In this document: piece after piece, positions 51,298-63,476 of the stretch
Layout: every line of letters starts with the position of its first letter
Position numbering within the stretch: position 1 is the stretch's first letter
Source of the DNA: Nautilus pompilius
Lineage: Eukaryota; Mollusca; Cephalopoda; Nautilida; Nautilidae
Assembly (NCBI GenBank): GCA_018389105.1
Contig: JACATO010000648.1
Coordinates: 1,798,001 to 1,862,000 of the forward strand
Direction of reading: 5' to 3'
Length of the DNA: 64,000 bases
Position numbers and translations under genes: made by a program
Notes under the pieces: model-generated
Seen by the model: the letters and a program-made list of their open reading frames with translations, nothing else
Told to the model about the DNA's origin: nothing
Databases searched by the model: none

Positions 51298-51328
<31 letters not shown>

Positions 51329-51693
51329 GAGACAGACAGACAGAGAGACAGACCGACAGACATACAGACAGACAGATAGACAGACAGACAGACAGACAGA
51401 GAGACAGACAGACAGAGAGACAGACCGACAGACATACAGACAGACAGACAGAGAGACAGACATACAGACAGAGAGACAGACAGACAGAGAGACATACAGA
51501 GAGACATACAGACAGAGAGACAGACCAACAGAGAGACATACAGAGAGACAGAGAGATAGACAGACAGACAGAGAGACATACAGACAGACAGAGAGAGAGA
51601 CAGACAGAGAGACATACAGAGAGACATACAGACAGAGAGACAGACCAACAGAGAGACATACAGAGAGACAGAGAGATAGACAGACAGACAGAC

Positions 51694-51724
<31 letters not shown>

Positions 51725-51980
51725 GAGACAGACCGACAGACATACAGACAGAGAGACAGACATACAGACAGACAGAGAGATAGACAGACAGAGAGACAGA
51801 CAGACAGACAGAGAGATAGACAGACAGAGAGACAGACAGACAGACAGAGAGATAGACAGAGAGACAGACAGAGAGACAGAGAGATAGACAGACAGAGAGA
51901 CATACAGAGAGACAGAGAGATAGACAGACAGAGAGACATACAGACAGAGAGATAGATAGACAGACAGACAGAGAAACAGA
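51193..51980. repeat. GACA/GAGA/CATA array with higher-order repeats
   Basis: Nearly 790 bases of tetranucleotide repeats on the plus strand. Rare marker variants reveal nested duplications. The block beginning at 51481 recurs at 51601, exactly 120 bases later, with CAGACCAACAGAG inside both and a third occurrence of that marker at about 51266. GACCGACAGACATACAGACA recurs at 51351 and 51423, 72 bases apart, and again near 51731. The Cys/Leu/Ser-rich minus frames are artefacts. Confidence 0.95.
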
Positions 51981-52903
51981 GGTCAGAATAATAAAAAAAA
52001 AAACATAAATAGCTTATTTACAAAGGAACCTATTAAATAAACATGTAGCTGGTACTTGAATCTGCTCTGCAATTCATAATACCCACTAGAAAAAGCTGTC
52101 TGATTGTCAGGGTTGAGTAGGTGAACACCAGCATTTTGGCACCAGATATTTACTTCCCATACCACCCTGCATAAAATACACAATGAAGTTCATGCTTGGC
52201 GCAGAACAAAGGAATAAAATGCAAGTTATCTGTCTGTCCACTAGTGCAGAACTCTAACAAAAGTCTCAGAGCATTCTGAGGGTTATACAGAAATGATAAA
52301 GCTCTATTCGCATAGATTTTAAGAACTTTTTAAAAAATTTTAATTAAACAAGGTGTTTTTATTTTAATATTTATTCTTAAACTTCTAAAAACAGAGACAC
52401 GAAGCAACTTGCTCACGGCTATAGTCAGATAAACACATGCAGATATATATATATATATTTTTAATATTCATTTTTTCTGCATTATGCATGCTACCACAAC
52501 ATTAACTCTCCATGTACCACATCAGTTTCTACCTTACTTATACCACCTGAGGTAAACCTAGAATCACTGCTCAGTGTAAGTGCTAACCTGGCTGTATACA
52601 CTTAGTCAACACACTCATAATGCAAACGTGGGATTGTAGCAATACAATGAATTGTCGTTACAAAGGTTTACATTAATGACAAGCCTCTATGTTTCAACCT
52701 GTGCTGAGTATTACAGACTTCAAGAGTACTGGTATACAAAGAGTAACAAACCAACCAATGTCTTTTTGTTTCTTTTGCTCACTTAATAAGTATATAAAAC
52801 AAATGTTTCTTGCTTTTTATAAACTTTGTTGTTGTAGCCTATTTTTTCATTATCTATCTTGCCGCTATTTTGCATTTTTAAGTAATAGGTAATTTTTTTT
52901 TTT
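51981..52903. other. AT-rich noncoding stretch
   Basis: No gene is supported. A short (AT)n run lies near 52445. Confidence 0.6.
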
Positions 52904-53642
52904 AAAAAAAAAAACAGAATTATAAATCTGAGCAATACTTCCTTTAAATCGTTTTATAAGAAAATGTGGATTATACGACTCAAATGCAACATACTTTCAT
53001 AAACAGCAAATGAATGAATTAATGTGAGCTCCACTGATACAAAGATTGGAAATAAGAATTCAGTTCAAAATGGAGGAGGTTATTGCTGCACAAAGCATCT
53101 CTGGACAAGAAATGTCAGTAACACAGAAAAGCTCACCAAATCTAGGAAGGAAAAACACAGAGAATTAAGCATTTGTGTAAAACCATTAAATAAACAGATT
53201 TATAAATAAAAAAAAATAGTAGTCATGCAAATGAAAGAATATTAAATAAAGCTGAAATGAGATATTGGCTCGACAGTCAATGAGAGAATCTCTGCTGTGT
53301 TTTTTGTCTTATAATTTGCAGGTTCAGCATCATGAGAACTGGCATAAGGTTCACAGCCTTGTTTTATTGCCTCTGACAGCTGCATTTCGGAGTTTCGTCT
53401 TACAGCTGATGTTGCATCACATTTAACATTTTACTACATAATTTGAAGAAAATACTTTAAGGCTAAGTCTCACGTGGTTAATATCTGCCCTCAAAACCGA
53501 GATAGGGATTGCTCGTGTGATCAGGCAGATTGGCACTAACAACATTTACCGAGCAAATGTGCCCACAACATTCTTCAATCTCTACATAAAGTCAACTTTG
53601 GTGTATTTTCAGTGCTGTGAGTCTATAAGACTGATTGATTTT
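52904..53642 (+). repeat. 740-base tandem duplication, copy 1
   Basis: This unit recurs immediately downstream with an offset of 740 bases and looks identical by eye apart from the length of its leading A run (11 versus 12). Each unit begins with the poly-A tract followed by CAGAATTATAAATCTGAGC and ends CTGATTGATTTT. A 61-codon frame occurs in each copy (53024-53209 here) but has no recognisable feature. The duplication does not have transposon ends. Confidence 0.95.
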
Positions 53643-54382
53643 AAAAAAAAAAAACAGAATTATAAATCTGAGCAATACTTCCTTTAAATCGTTTTATAAG
53701 AAAATGTGGATTATACGACTCAAATGCAACATACTTTCATAAACAGCAAATGAATGAATTAATGTGAGCTCCACTGATACAAAGATTGGAAATAAGAATT
53801 CAGTTCAAAATGGAGGAGGTTATTGCTGCACAAAGCATCTCTGGACAAGAAATGTCAGTAACACAGAAAAGCTCACCAAATCTAGGAAGGAAAAACACAG
53901 AGAATTAAGCATTTGTGTAAAACCATTAAATAAACAGATTTATAAATAAAAAAAAATAGTAGTCATGCAAATGAAAGAATATTAAATAAAGCTGAAATGA
54001 GATATTGGCTCGACAGTCAATGAGAGAATCTCTGCTGTGTTTTTTGTCTTATAATTTGCAGGTTCAGCATCATGAGAACTGGCATAAGGTTCACAGCCTT
54101 GTTTTATTGCCTCTGACAGCTGCATTTCGGAGTTTCGTCTTACAGCTGATGTTGCATCACATTTAACATTTTACTACATAATTTGAAGAAAATACTTTAA
54201 GGCTAAGTCTCACGTGGTTAATATCTGCCCTCAAAACCGAGATAGGGATTGCTCGTGTGATCAGGCAGATTGGCACTAACAACATTTACCGAGCAAATGT
54301 GCCCACAACATTCTTCAATCTCTACATAAAGTCAACTTTGGTGTATTTTCAGTGCTGTGAGTCTATAAGACTGATTGATTTT
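53643..54382 (+). repeat. 740-base tandem duplication, copy 2
   Basis: Second copy, followed by a third A run (11 A) and then unrelated sequence. The A tracts at all three boundaries suggest slippage or unequal exchange at poly-A. A genome-assembly artefact, in which two near-identical haplotype copies are joined, is an equally good explanation. Confidence 0.95.
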
Positions 54383-55029
54383 AAAAAAAAAAACAAACAA
54401 GAAAAATTCCCATACATTATGGCATAGATTTCCACATTCTTTATGCTATTGTTCAGAAGCTGCTGCTGCTGAGATGTTTCAATATAAAAAATCTAATGAT
54501 GTACATGAACTCAGTAGGTGTGGGTTAAATAACAAATGTCAAGGCTGGCAATAGGAAATCAGAGACATCTAAAAAGAGACAAACCAAGTAGTACATGTGC
54601 AATGCAGCCTTTTGGATTTATCTCAGCAGCAGCAACTTCTGTGAATTTTTACTTTAGCATCTTTATCATAGCTTTCAACAAGACTTCTAATTCATTAGTG
54701 GTAAGTCTTTTTTTTTTTTTAAATTCAAATAGAAAAATTATAAATGGTTCATACTCCAATACTCTCCAGCTGTGAAGTGAAATCATGGGATCCCATCATC
54801 CATGCACAATAGTACTATCTAACCATGATGGACGGAGCAATGGCTGCAGGAGACTGTTAGGTTGAGTACCCAAGTTAGAACCCTGACCAGGACCAGCTCA
54901 GTTTGGCATACCGCTCTGGCATTGTTTCTTCTCACTCTTCTTCATCAGCCAACACATGGGATTCCCCCCATTTTTTCCTGCCTACAGGTACAGGCAGGTA
55001 TTCACACATCATGCCATTCCCTCAAGAAG
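54383..55029. other. Noncoding DNA upstream of the Tc1 relic
   Basis: It may include decayed upstream parts of the mariner-like element, since short pieces are open in the same strand. No Tc1 motif before 55030 is clear enough to call. Confidence 0.4.
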
Positions 55030-55310
55030 ACATCTTACTGAGTGGAGATTCATCTTTCTGTGAAGAGGCAGATGAAACACTTCCAAAAACACCTTGGACT
55101 GCACAAAGTCCTGATATAAACATCATTAAGGCTATATAGGGTAACATTGCTAATGAGAAAAGTAAAAGCGCAATCAAATACTTTGGATAAATTGTGGAAA
55201 TTGCTACAGAATACTTTAAACAACATTCCAGAGTCATACATTGATAACCTGTATAGGAGTATGAAAACAAGGGGTCATTCTTTATGTAAAGCAAAGAGTT
55301 CATATACAAA
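55030..55310 (+). pseudogene. Tc1/mariner transposase C-terminal relic
   Basis: One frame ends with TPWTAQSPDINIIKAI and a stop. This corresponds to the WPAQSPDLNPIENLW motif that carries the second and third catalytic residues of the DD34E triad. After a frameshift near 55140 the next frame reads LDKLWKLLQNTLNNIPESYI, then DNLYRSMKTRGHSLCKAKSS and YTKY. That corresponds to the W..IP...I..L..SM..R...VI.AKGG.TKY ending of Tc1 transposases. The Asp is kept, but the catalytic Glu is replaced (NIIKA for NPIEN) and the frame is broken, so it is inactive. Terminal inverted repeats were not found. Confidence 0.8.
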
Positions 55311-58300
55311 ATACTATGTACTATGCAACATATTCATTTTGTTTTTGTATATTTTCTGTAATGATGAATTATGGGTATTATATACATCTCTCAATTGCTA
55401 TTATTAAATATTTATGCATATCTTTGTGTTTTCCATAATTATTTCAAATACCTTATATCCACAAAAAAGTAAAACTAATACTGGTTTTGATTTAGTTCAA
55501 TTTAAGAAATAAATAAATGAAAAACTATTCAACTTTAACATCACAAGTTATCTATTAATAATGTCTATCTTGTATTTACTATTGATAGAAGAGAAAACTA
55601 TATACCATCAATGAAACACATGGAATGGTTTTCAAAGTATTTAGTCTTAGAAAGCACAAATTTGTTTCATTCTTAATTTGCATATTTTAATTTGAAGTAG
55701 GATGGGGACTTCTCAAAAATTATTTTTGTAAACTCCCCCTGCTACAGAAGATACATTTTCAGCTGATGATAAAAAGGTTGTGATTGTGTCTAACACTGAT
55801 GCTAAAAAGTAGGAGTAACTGAATCAACAATGTGATGTCTAATATTTACCATGATAGACAAAACCATCTTGACCATAAATGACTTCTCCACCTTGATGAA
55901 GTGCATGGATGATATAAGCCAGGAAATATCAACACCTTTTCATATTAAAAAGCTACATCAGAAAATAATACATTACTTAAAGACTGAATTATTTTGTCAA
56001 CATTCTTTGAAGAAATCTGTTTATTCTGATTGATTTGGACTTTAAAAACATGTAAAACTTGTTCTTTCCACATCACACCTGATGACCAGTGTAAATGAGG
56101 GGCCTGAATGTTCTTTATTAAAGCATTTGCATGCAATGTTTCTAAGAAAGTTAGTTGCATTTTTTTCACCTTATTAAGGTAAGAATCATCTCAAATCAGT
56201 AAAAAAACCAACAAACAAGATTTAACCTTCAAAAAAATCTTGTTGAAAATTCAGCCCATTCCGGCTGCTAGATTTGTTGTTGCTGTATTCCGCAAACTTT
56301 GGAAGCAAAAATTCCTATGATCTCTTCTATTAAATACTTTAAAATATATTAATTGAGAAAAAGCAACTTGTGATTCAGTTAGTTTCCTCCACTTTTTAGA
56401 CCCTTGAAGAAAAGAGACAAATGCAATGACGACCACTCAGTATTGCTAAATTACATGGCTTGCATGGAGCATAATTTTATACGTTCACATTATCAGAATT
56501 CTGACTAGATCTTTACTGATGAAGACCCTGACTTGGCAATCATTTCCCCCCCTATTTAAAACTTGAAATCAAGGCTTTAAAAATGATTTTTAATGAAGAA
56601 CACACCCTATATGAATCATTCAGTTTGTTTGCTCATCTTTACAAGTATGAAAATGAAAACGAACAATAAGTAAAACAAAAAATAAATAAATAAGACATGC
56701 AAATAAATCGCGGATTTATAAATGGTTTTCCTATTTGATTATATTCAAGTTTTCAGATTCCGTTTTGTTTAATCGTTATACAGTCAACAGGCAGCAATTA
56801 TTTAAATAATTTTCTGGATTTAAATCATTCATCATACAGCAAAGTTCAAAGATTATTTCAGGTGTTTAAAAAAAAAACAATAAATCTCCAATAATCAACG
56901 ACCCTAACCCTCTACTCCGTATGGTAATGCGTACTTGGGCAGCTATTACAGTTAAAATACGGCACACACATACTGCACATGTACTTTCCTTCTTTCAGAA
57001 ACCAGGGCCTGTTTTATTTAAAGTGATCTTATCCTGTTTGAAGAAAGCCATAAATGGCTTCCAGATCTTCATCTCATTACACTGCAGCCAACCTCTATAC
57101 ATGTATAATTTTAAGGTTTCTTTTTGTGATGCCTACTAAATGGCATTTTACCTGCATGTGGTTTAAAGTAAATGAATTTTCTGACTGTTTTGTTTACAGA
57201 TTTTCAGTGATCCGATAACATGCAATTAAATGAAGCTGATGGTTTTCAGGTACCAAATGGAAGCTTCTGATAAAGGAAAATATAGAAGTAAAGCAGTCAT
57301 TCAATGATTTAGATTTTAGTTATTTTATCATTATAGTCATTTTTATCTTTTGGTAGATGATTCTAAAAAATTATTTTTTTTTTTCCCTTACAGTAAACTA
57401 TTTATTTGTTGTTTTTGACTCCATCTAACTTATTTAGCCCATTTGTCAGATTTGAATCAAGTTTATTGTATGGCTACCTGGTCAGGTAGAAAAGACAGCA
57501 AATGAAAAACAAAGGTGTACCATATTTGTTTTCATACTTATTGTTCCCTTTATTCGCAATTTCAAATAAATCTGAAGAAAGTAAATAGGAATTAAAATGC
57601 AAGAATTTCTACATAAAATAAATTTCCCTGTTTGAGAAGAAGAAACAAACCAATGGCATACAAAAGCAAAACAATAAATATTCTTCTTCTTAATACATAA
57701 ACTAAAACTGAAGAGCTGCTGCAGATGCACATAGATTCTAAGGATGGCAATCAAAGATGTATCATCTGTCACATCAGTAAATTTCTCTCCGAATTTCTTA
57801 TTTCCAATAAGAGTTTATCTACATTAGTTGGGACAACGTATAGACAAACACATGGCTAATTAGATGCTTTAACCAACTGAAATTTAAAAACAAAATGAAT
57901 CTATATACTGTAAGAAAAGCTTAAAAAGAAAAACAAATAAATTATCCTGTAAGAAAGCTATTTTTTTGTTGTTTTTTTTTTACCTTTCTGTTTTAATCAA
58001 TCTGCTGTTAATTTCTATTTGCATAACTGTACCCAGCAAATGTTACCTAGATGTAGATGTTGATCATATGGTTAGTGAAAATAATAAACATCACAGCGAA
58101 TGACTTCAACTCATTTCTAATACTGCCATCATAACCCAATGCAGAATACAGCAGAAGTTTACGTAACAAGTGTTTAGAAACTATGTAAATCCAATCATCG
58201 ACAAGGCAGATATACAGTCCAGACAACCAAAGTATTAAATAAATATGCTTGTGGTCAATCATAACTGTTTAACTACAAATGAGTTACAAGTATACATAAT

Positions 58301-58804
58301 AAGAAACTTTTTGTCACGCTATGCAGAGGATGCTATTTTCAGGTAAATGTAAATTCAGGAAATTTTATCATAAGTTTTATTTATATTTTAATAGAGACGT
58401 TCAAAAAGTGTGAAATTGGGAAATAATGTTGACTTTTGGAGCCTGATTGCAATCAGTGTTCATTTAATAAAAGGAATTTTTCTGCTGTGACACAACAAAC
58501 AAGTTCATACACGCTCTAGTTCTCAGAGAAATATAAACCATTTATTAGCAATGTGCAATAACAGTGTTCATAAAAGTGCTTCTACAGTGGAAGTGGTTGC
58601 AGCTTTGTCCATCCCAAGTGAACTAACCAAATTAGAATAGGAAAGTTGTAATGTGCAATGATGTCTTAATTGTCAGTGGTGTAAAATTGCTCCATCAAAA
58701 AACATTGATTTCATTTTTAAAATATCATGTCTTCCACTTGGATAAACAGCATGATACAAAAAAGTACAATGTATGTACGTATTTCACAAAACTACGATTT
58801 GGAA
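55311..58804. other. AT-rich noncoding stretch
   Basis: No further gene or repeat is supported. A TCAGCTGA palindrome lies at 55759. Confidence 0.6.
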
Positions 58805-58880
58805 ATGTGTGTGTGTGTGTGTGTGTGTGCGTGCGCGTGTGTGTGTACGCGTGTGTGTGTGTGCGTGCGTGTGTGTGTAC

Positions 58881-58941
<61 letters not shown>

Positions 58942-59103
58942 CGTGCGTGCGTGTGCGTGTGTGTATACGTGTGCGTGTGCGCGCGTGTGCGTGTGTGCGT
59001 GTGTGTATGTGTGTGTGTGTGTGCGTGCGCGCGTGTGTGTATGTGTGTGTGTGTGTGTGTGTGGTGTGTGTGTGCGTGTGTGTGTGCGTGTGCGTGTGTG
59101 TAT
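58805..59103. repeat. GT/GC/AC array, strong Z-DNA candidate
   Basis: From 58805 to 59063 every base alternates purine and pyrimidine without exception, a run of 259 bases. After a single GG break the alternation continues to about 59103. GT repeats are mixed with GC, TACGCG and TATACG steps, and CG steps favour the left-handed form. The Cys/Val-rich plus frames and Thr/His-rich minus frame are artefacts of the repeat. Confidence 0.95.
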
Positions 59104-59285
59104 CTGAAAAAAGGAATGAAAATGCTGCAGGTGTTCCAAATAAACTACAAAATTATTTCTGGAAAGCATCATCATCAGTAGCTTCAGCAGTTAACTATTA
59201 TAGGTCCAGTGTCTACCCCATGTGCTGTAGAGTCTAATACAGAGTGAAGCACTCGCCATTACTAATGTGAATTTCTCAACTGTAG
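59104..59285. other. Short noncoding spacer
   Basis: The 182 bases before the candidate exon have nothing further to report, apart from the branch-point-like ACTAATG noted below. Confidence 0.5.
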
Positions 59286-59505
59286 ATGAGGAGCTGAAAA
59301 CAAATTGTAGACCGTGTACCAAGCATCTTCTACAACTTGATAAGCCAGGGAAGCCAAATGATCAACAAAAGCTTGATGCAGATAAACTTAACATCAAGTT
59401 TCATCAGCACGGGGTTTCAAATGAAGTGCAAACTTCTCTCTTTTGGCTACACACAAATCAGGAAATAAAAAATTGCTGTTGTTATTGCTTTCCTGAAGGC
59501 TGGAG
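59286..59505 (+). other. Candidate protein-coding exon, plus strand
   Basis: An ACTAATG branch-point-like site, a TTTCTCAACTGTAG acceptor and a GGAG|GTAATA donor enclose 220 bases. One frame is open throughout (two leading bases, 72 codons, two trailing bases). The hydrophilic peptide includes ELKTNCRPCTKHLLQLDKPG and ADKLNIKFHQHGVSNEVQTS, then a Cys cluster (NCCCYCFPEGW). If the donor is skipped, the frame ends at once in TAA. No family is recognised. Length, both splice sites and a single open frame make it one of the two best host-exon candidates here. Confidence 0.4.
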
Positions 59506-62500
59506 GTAATACAGAACAGCGATGAAATGATGGGCAAGCAACGGTGGGCTTGTCAGAAAAACAGAAATAAAAACTTGCTTGTCTCTCATCAACAGATGCT
59601 TTTCTAGATTTTTTTATCAGAAAAGGTAACCGAAATGGAAAAAAATATACCAGAGTTCATGATGCAGGTCCTGGACTGATGGATGCTACAACTGCAATAA
59701 TTATAATATCATTTAAAAAGAGAGAAGGTAGGATGTTGTGCACATGTTTTGGATGGGGGGGGGTAAGTGTAAGCTCTTGTAGGATAGCAATGTGAGAATA
59801 TTTCAAAGATTATTGACAAAGAAGGATCATACACCCCCCCAATTTTAACATTTAACAACTTTTTCTTTTGCAGATATGGCTGATGGTGGGCAAGATATTT
59901 AAAACAAGTATGGTAATATATAAAAGAAAGCAATTACTGACAAATGAATAATTTTTTTTAACCAAGTTGAAACTTAAAAGTAAGAGATATCTTTCTGATG
60001 CCCTTTAAAATCCATATAAGATCAATTGCCAGTAAACTTCTGAGTTGGTGAATATGAGATTTTGTTTAGTATCTGACAGAAAAGTTCTAACCAGCAGTAA
60101 CAACTGGCTATATGCTAAGTTCAAGCATCACCAAGCAGAGATTAAGACATTATCTTTGACCCTCCTTTGATGGTAAACTTTTTTAAAAATAATTTCATTT
60201 GTGCCATAAATTTAATTTTCCCAGCAACCAAATAACATTTTTCTCTTTCCTTGAGAGTTCTACAACGGATAACTCAGAGCACGTTCTTCCCACATTCATC
60301 CTAGTCTCTCGTAATGAACATTCAGGCCACTCCAGTGATCTAATATACAGATTTCCATGAAAACCTTGCACCTAATCAAATCCTTCATGTTCTCAAATCT
60401 TTAAATAAAAGTACACCCAGAATATTCAGCATAGACTTGTTAATCTTATCCAGTGATTCTCAACTACAATATGCATGACCCTGAGTGAGATCGATCATCT
60501 GTACAGCAGAAATACAGGGTGATTTACTTGCACCAAATCAGACCTCATAAAACACCAAAATTAAATCTCATATCTACAAAGAACTCAATGTAACTGACTT
60601 CAGATGGTAAGAACAAATTTTCTGATACAATTTTCAAAATAGGAGGTCCTTCTGATTGCATTTTGGAACTTATACATAAAAGGAAATTTCTCTGACTAAA
60701 AAACAACACAAAATTAAAACTATTTTAGTTCAAATGCAAACATTTCAGTGTTTCTTTTAAAATTATATTACCACTTTTACACATTGGTGAAAATAACTAA
60801 GATTAATGGACTTTCTTTAAAGACGTATACATCAATGATCCGAACATTTAAGCATAAATATACAAGACAATTAATATTGTTTTTTTTTTCTTCCAAACTT
60901 CATTATTAATAATTTTCATGTTCTCTACAATATTTTGTGTATTTTCACCTCTCTGGTGGAAAAATAAAATTTTGTCTGTCTTTAAACATTAAAAAATAAG
61001 CAAATATTTCATTGCAGTGACTAAAAAATAGTAAACACAAATCTCTGACTAACAATGTTCCGAATATATAAGGGGGTGTTTAGAGATAGTGTTATAGGGT
61101 GCAATGTGCCATCACCATTTTCAGCACTTGTGTAAGAATAAAATAGAGGAAATATGGTTAAATACCATAGCTACGACTTTAGTGATACTTTTGAAAAAGC
61201 CAGCTAGTTTAAAATACTACATAATAAATGATTTTTTTAATACACATTTGTGGTAGCTAACATAAAACAGTCCAAGACCAACCAACCCCAGCATGGGCAA
61301 GTTGAAGTAACAATATCTGAAATTAGCACAGACTCCCAGTGAATGAGGTCCTTTCCATTACCTAAGGAAACAATCGTGATTCAGCATTTCACCAGATTGT
61401 TCCTGGAAGGGATGACATGAGATGCAATAGTCTAAAATGGTTCATAACTTCACAATCTTCAAAAACCTATATATATTAAAATGACTTTCATTAGCTTCCA
61501 TTTATCTGTGGATGCACATCTCATATGGCTTTGGGGTTTGCCAAGGAGCTGTTGTGAGATTGCCATGTTGACTTAATTTCTGCAGACAGATAAGCAGTGA
61601 ACTCACCAATTATGAATAAATTCAAGATTTCTGTTTGAAAGAAAAAAAAAAAATTAAAACAATTTATCTAACTAATTATGGGTTAATTAAAATGGCATAG
61701 TATAATTAATTTTTACAAGATGTGTTGTTTTTTTTTTCCATATTTTTTAAACTAATTAATTTATATTTAATTTAAGCTAAGAAAATAAGTAAGGAAACCT
61801 GAGTTTATTTTATCTGTTTGTATCTGAGAACTCCACTCTACCAGAGCCTGCGAGTGTTACTAGTGATTACAATATCAGTGTAGCGTGAAGAGATTTTTAG
61901 TAATATTAAAGTAATGAAGCAACGAAATAAAGCATTTTGCCAACACTGCCCAGCGTACATGTCACAAATTAAAAACAAGATTTTCTCATATGTTCCTATT
62001 GACTCACAAGCCCCTTTTGGCTGTGCGGCTTCAATACAGAATTAGTTCCAGACTTCTGGCAATAAAGCACTAGGAATATATTCCAATTAGATAGACTTTA
62101 GCCAACATCTATATAGCAAACTCTGATAATACAATAAAACGAGGTAGATACCTCTGTTCAGCAGAGTACCTGACTATACTACTCAAAGTGGTATACCCTT
62201 ATTTCCTGTAAAACCCCCCTCAGGGACACTTTTACATCCACTTGACTGATTTGTGAGCAAGTAGTATGGTTTCCTGCTAGACTGCTTATAAAGGCAATAT
62301 CCTTCACTTCAAACAATAACGCATTTGTTATTAACTCTCCAGGCACTCATAAATGTTGGGGCTCTAACTGTTGCACAATAATCTGGAAAAAGGAATGAAA
62401 TGATTGCAGTTCTGGACAGCTGCTACTGCTATTTCATAAGGCTTCACCAAAGTTCTGTGGTCAGGGAAAACTGCATCAAAGGGCAAAAAACCCTGCTAAA

Positions 62501-63383
62501 GTTAATTGTGTGACACGAGTAGAGCACAAAGAGCGAAGAAAGCAGAGTAGTAAAAAATTATGGTAGCAATATTAATCCTTAAATGTGGGAAAATGCTTAC
62601 TAAAGTGACCTTGCATGCCAGGGTCACTGTCCACTGAATTTAGCAATCGGATTAAACAAAAATGTCCTATTCGTTACACAAACAAAAGCCGACTAATGTT
62701 CACAAACTGTCTCTGCTTCTGATTTAATTACGATTTAAAGTGAGCATACTTAAACAGGTTTTCCAACATTTTATTCTTAAAAACATTGCTCTTTGTTATT
62801 TAGCTTCACCGAGGCACCCACCCTTTACAAAGGCACAACAGTTTACTTTACAACACTACATAGCTCGATGTTGTAAGATTTTTTTTTTTTTACTATATTC
62901 AGATAATATTCCAATTAAAGAATACAGATTAAAAATAAAAAAAAAATTGCTTAATTTACACATTTTAAAAATAAATTTTGTTATAAAAATTAAATAAAAT
63001 GCTCTATGGATATAACTTTATCCACTTTATACAAAAAAAAAAATGTTATTTCAAGATACATCCCCCCAAAATTTTTATGTTTATAAATGATATTACACAA
63101 AGAAACTGCACTGTTAATATTCTAGATAAAAAAGTAATACTACTTAATGATGCACATTTCCAAATTTATAACTTTGATAATTCAGGAAAAGAATGAAAAG
63201 TCTAAAAACCTCAAAACAACTGAATATAAATTCCATCAAAGCAGCAGCTATGGGTCATGGTCATGGATGGCCAAGTGTGCAAGCCTATTTGTGACCAAGT
63301 TCAATCTCTTTTGGAGATGGTGGGAGGTCAACTCAGTTTGGAAAACCTCCCAGAGCATGGCTCTCTCTCTCTCTCTCCCGCAG
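59506..63383. other. AT-rich noncoding stretch
   Basis: Nearly 4 kb with nothing that can be supported as a gene, transposon or RNA. Short frames near 62740-63200 are A/T-run artefacts. Confidence 0.6.
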
Positions 63384-63476
63384 CTATACAAAGATGGTCT
63401 GGCAGGGATTTTCTGACCAGCTTCTTGCTGCCCCCCCCACTAGGTGTAGTTGCTAGTCCAAGGCCCAGTTATCCAG
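63384..63476 (+). other. Weak candidate exon, plus strand
   Basis: A CT-rich acceptor (CTCTCTCTCTCCCGCAG) and a consensus donor CCAG|GTGAGT enclose 93 bases with one open frame, which reads IQRWSGRDFLTSFLLPPPLG and onward. The acceptor tract is itself a CT microsatellite, so it may be fortuitous. The frame does not join in phase to the 59.3-kb candidate. No recognisable domain. Confidence 0.2.

Noticed and set aside
51069..51939. Cys/Leu/Ser-rich frames of 200-250 codons
   Set aside because: They are produced by the GACA tetranucleotide array and do not represent a Cys-rich protein.
51193..51980. Regularly spaced repeats that superficially recall a CRISPR array
   Set aside because: There are no unique spacers. 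It is a simple-sequence array in eukaryotic DNA.
53024..53949. Two identical 61-codon frames
   Set aside because: They are copies of one short frame inside the 740-base duplication, so identity is not evidence of selection.
58651..59237. Cys/Val-rich and Thr/His-rich frames
   Set aside because: They are translations of GT/GC repeats.
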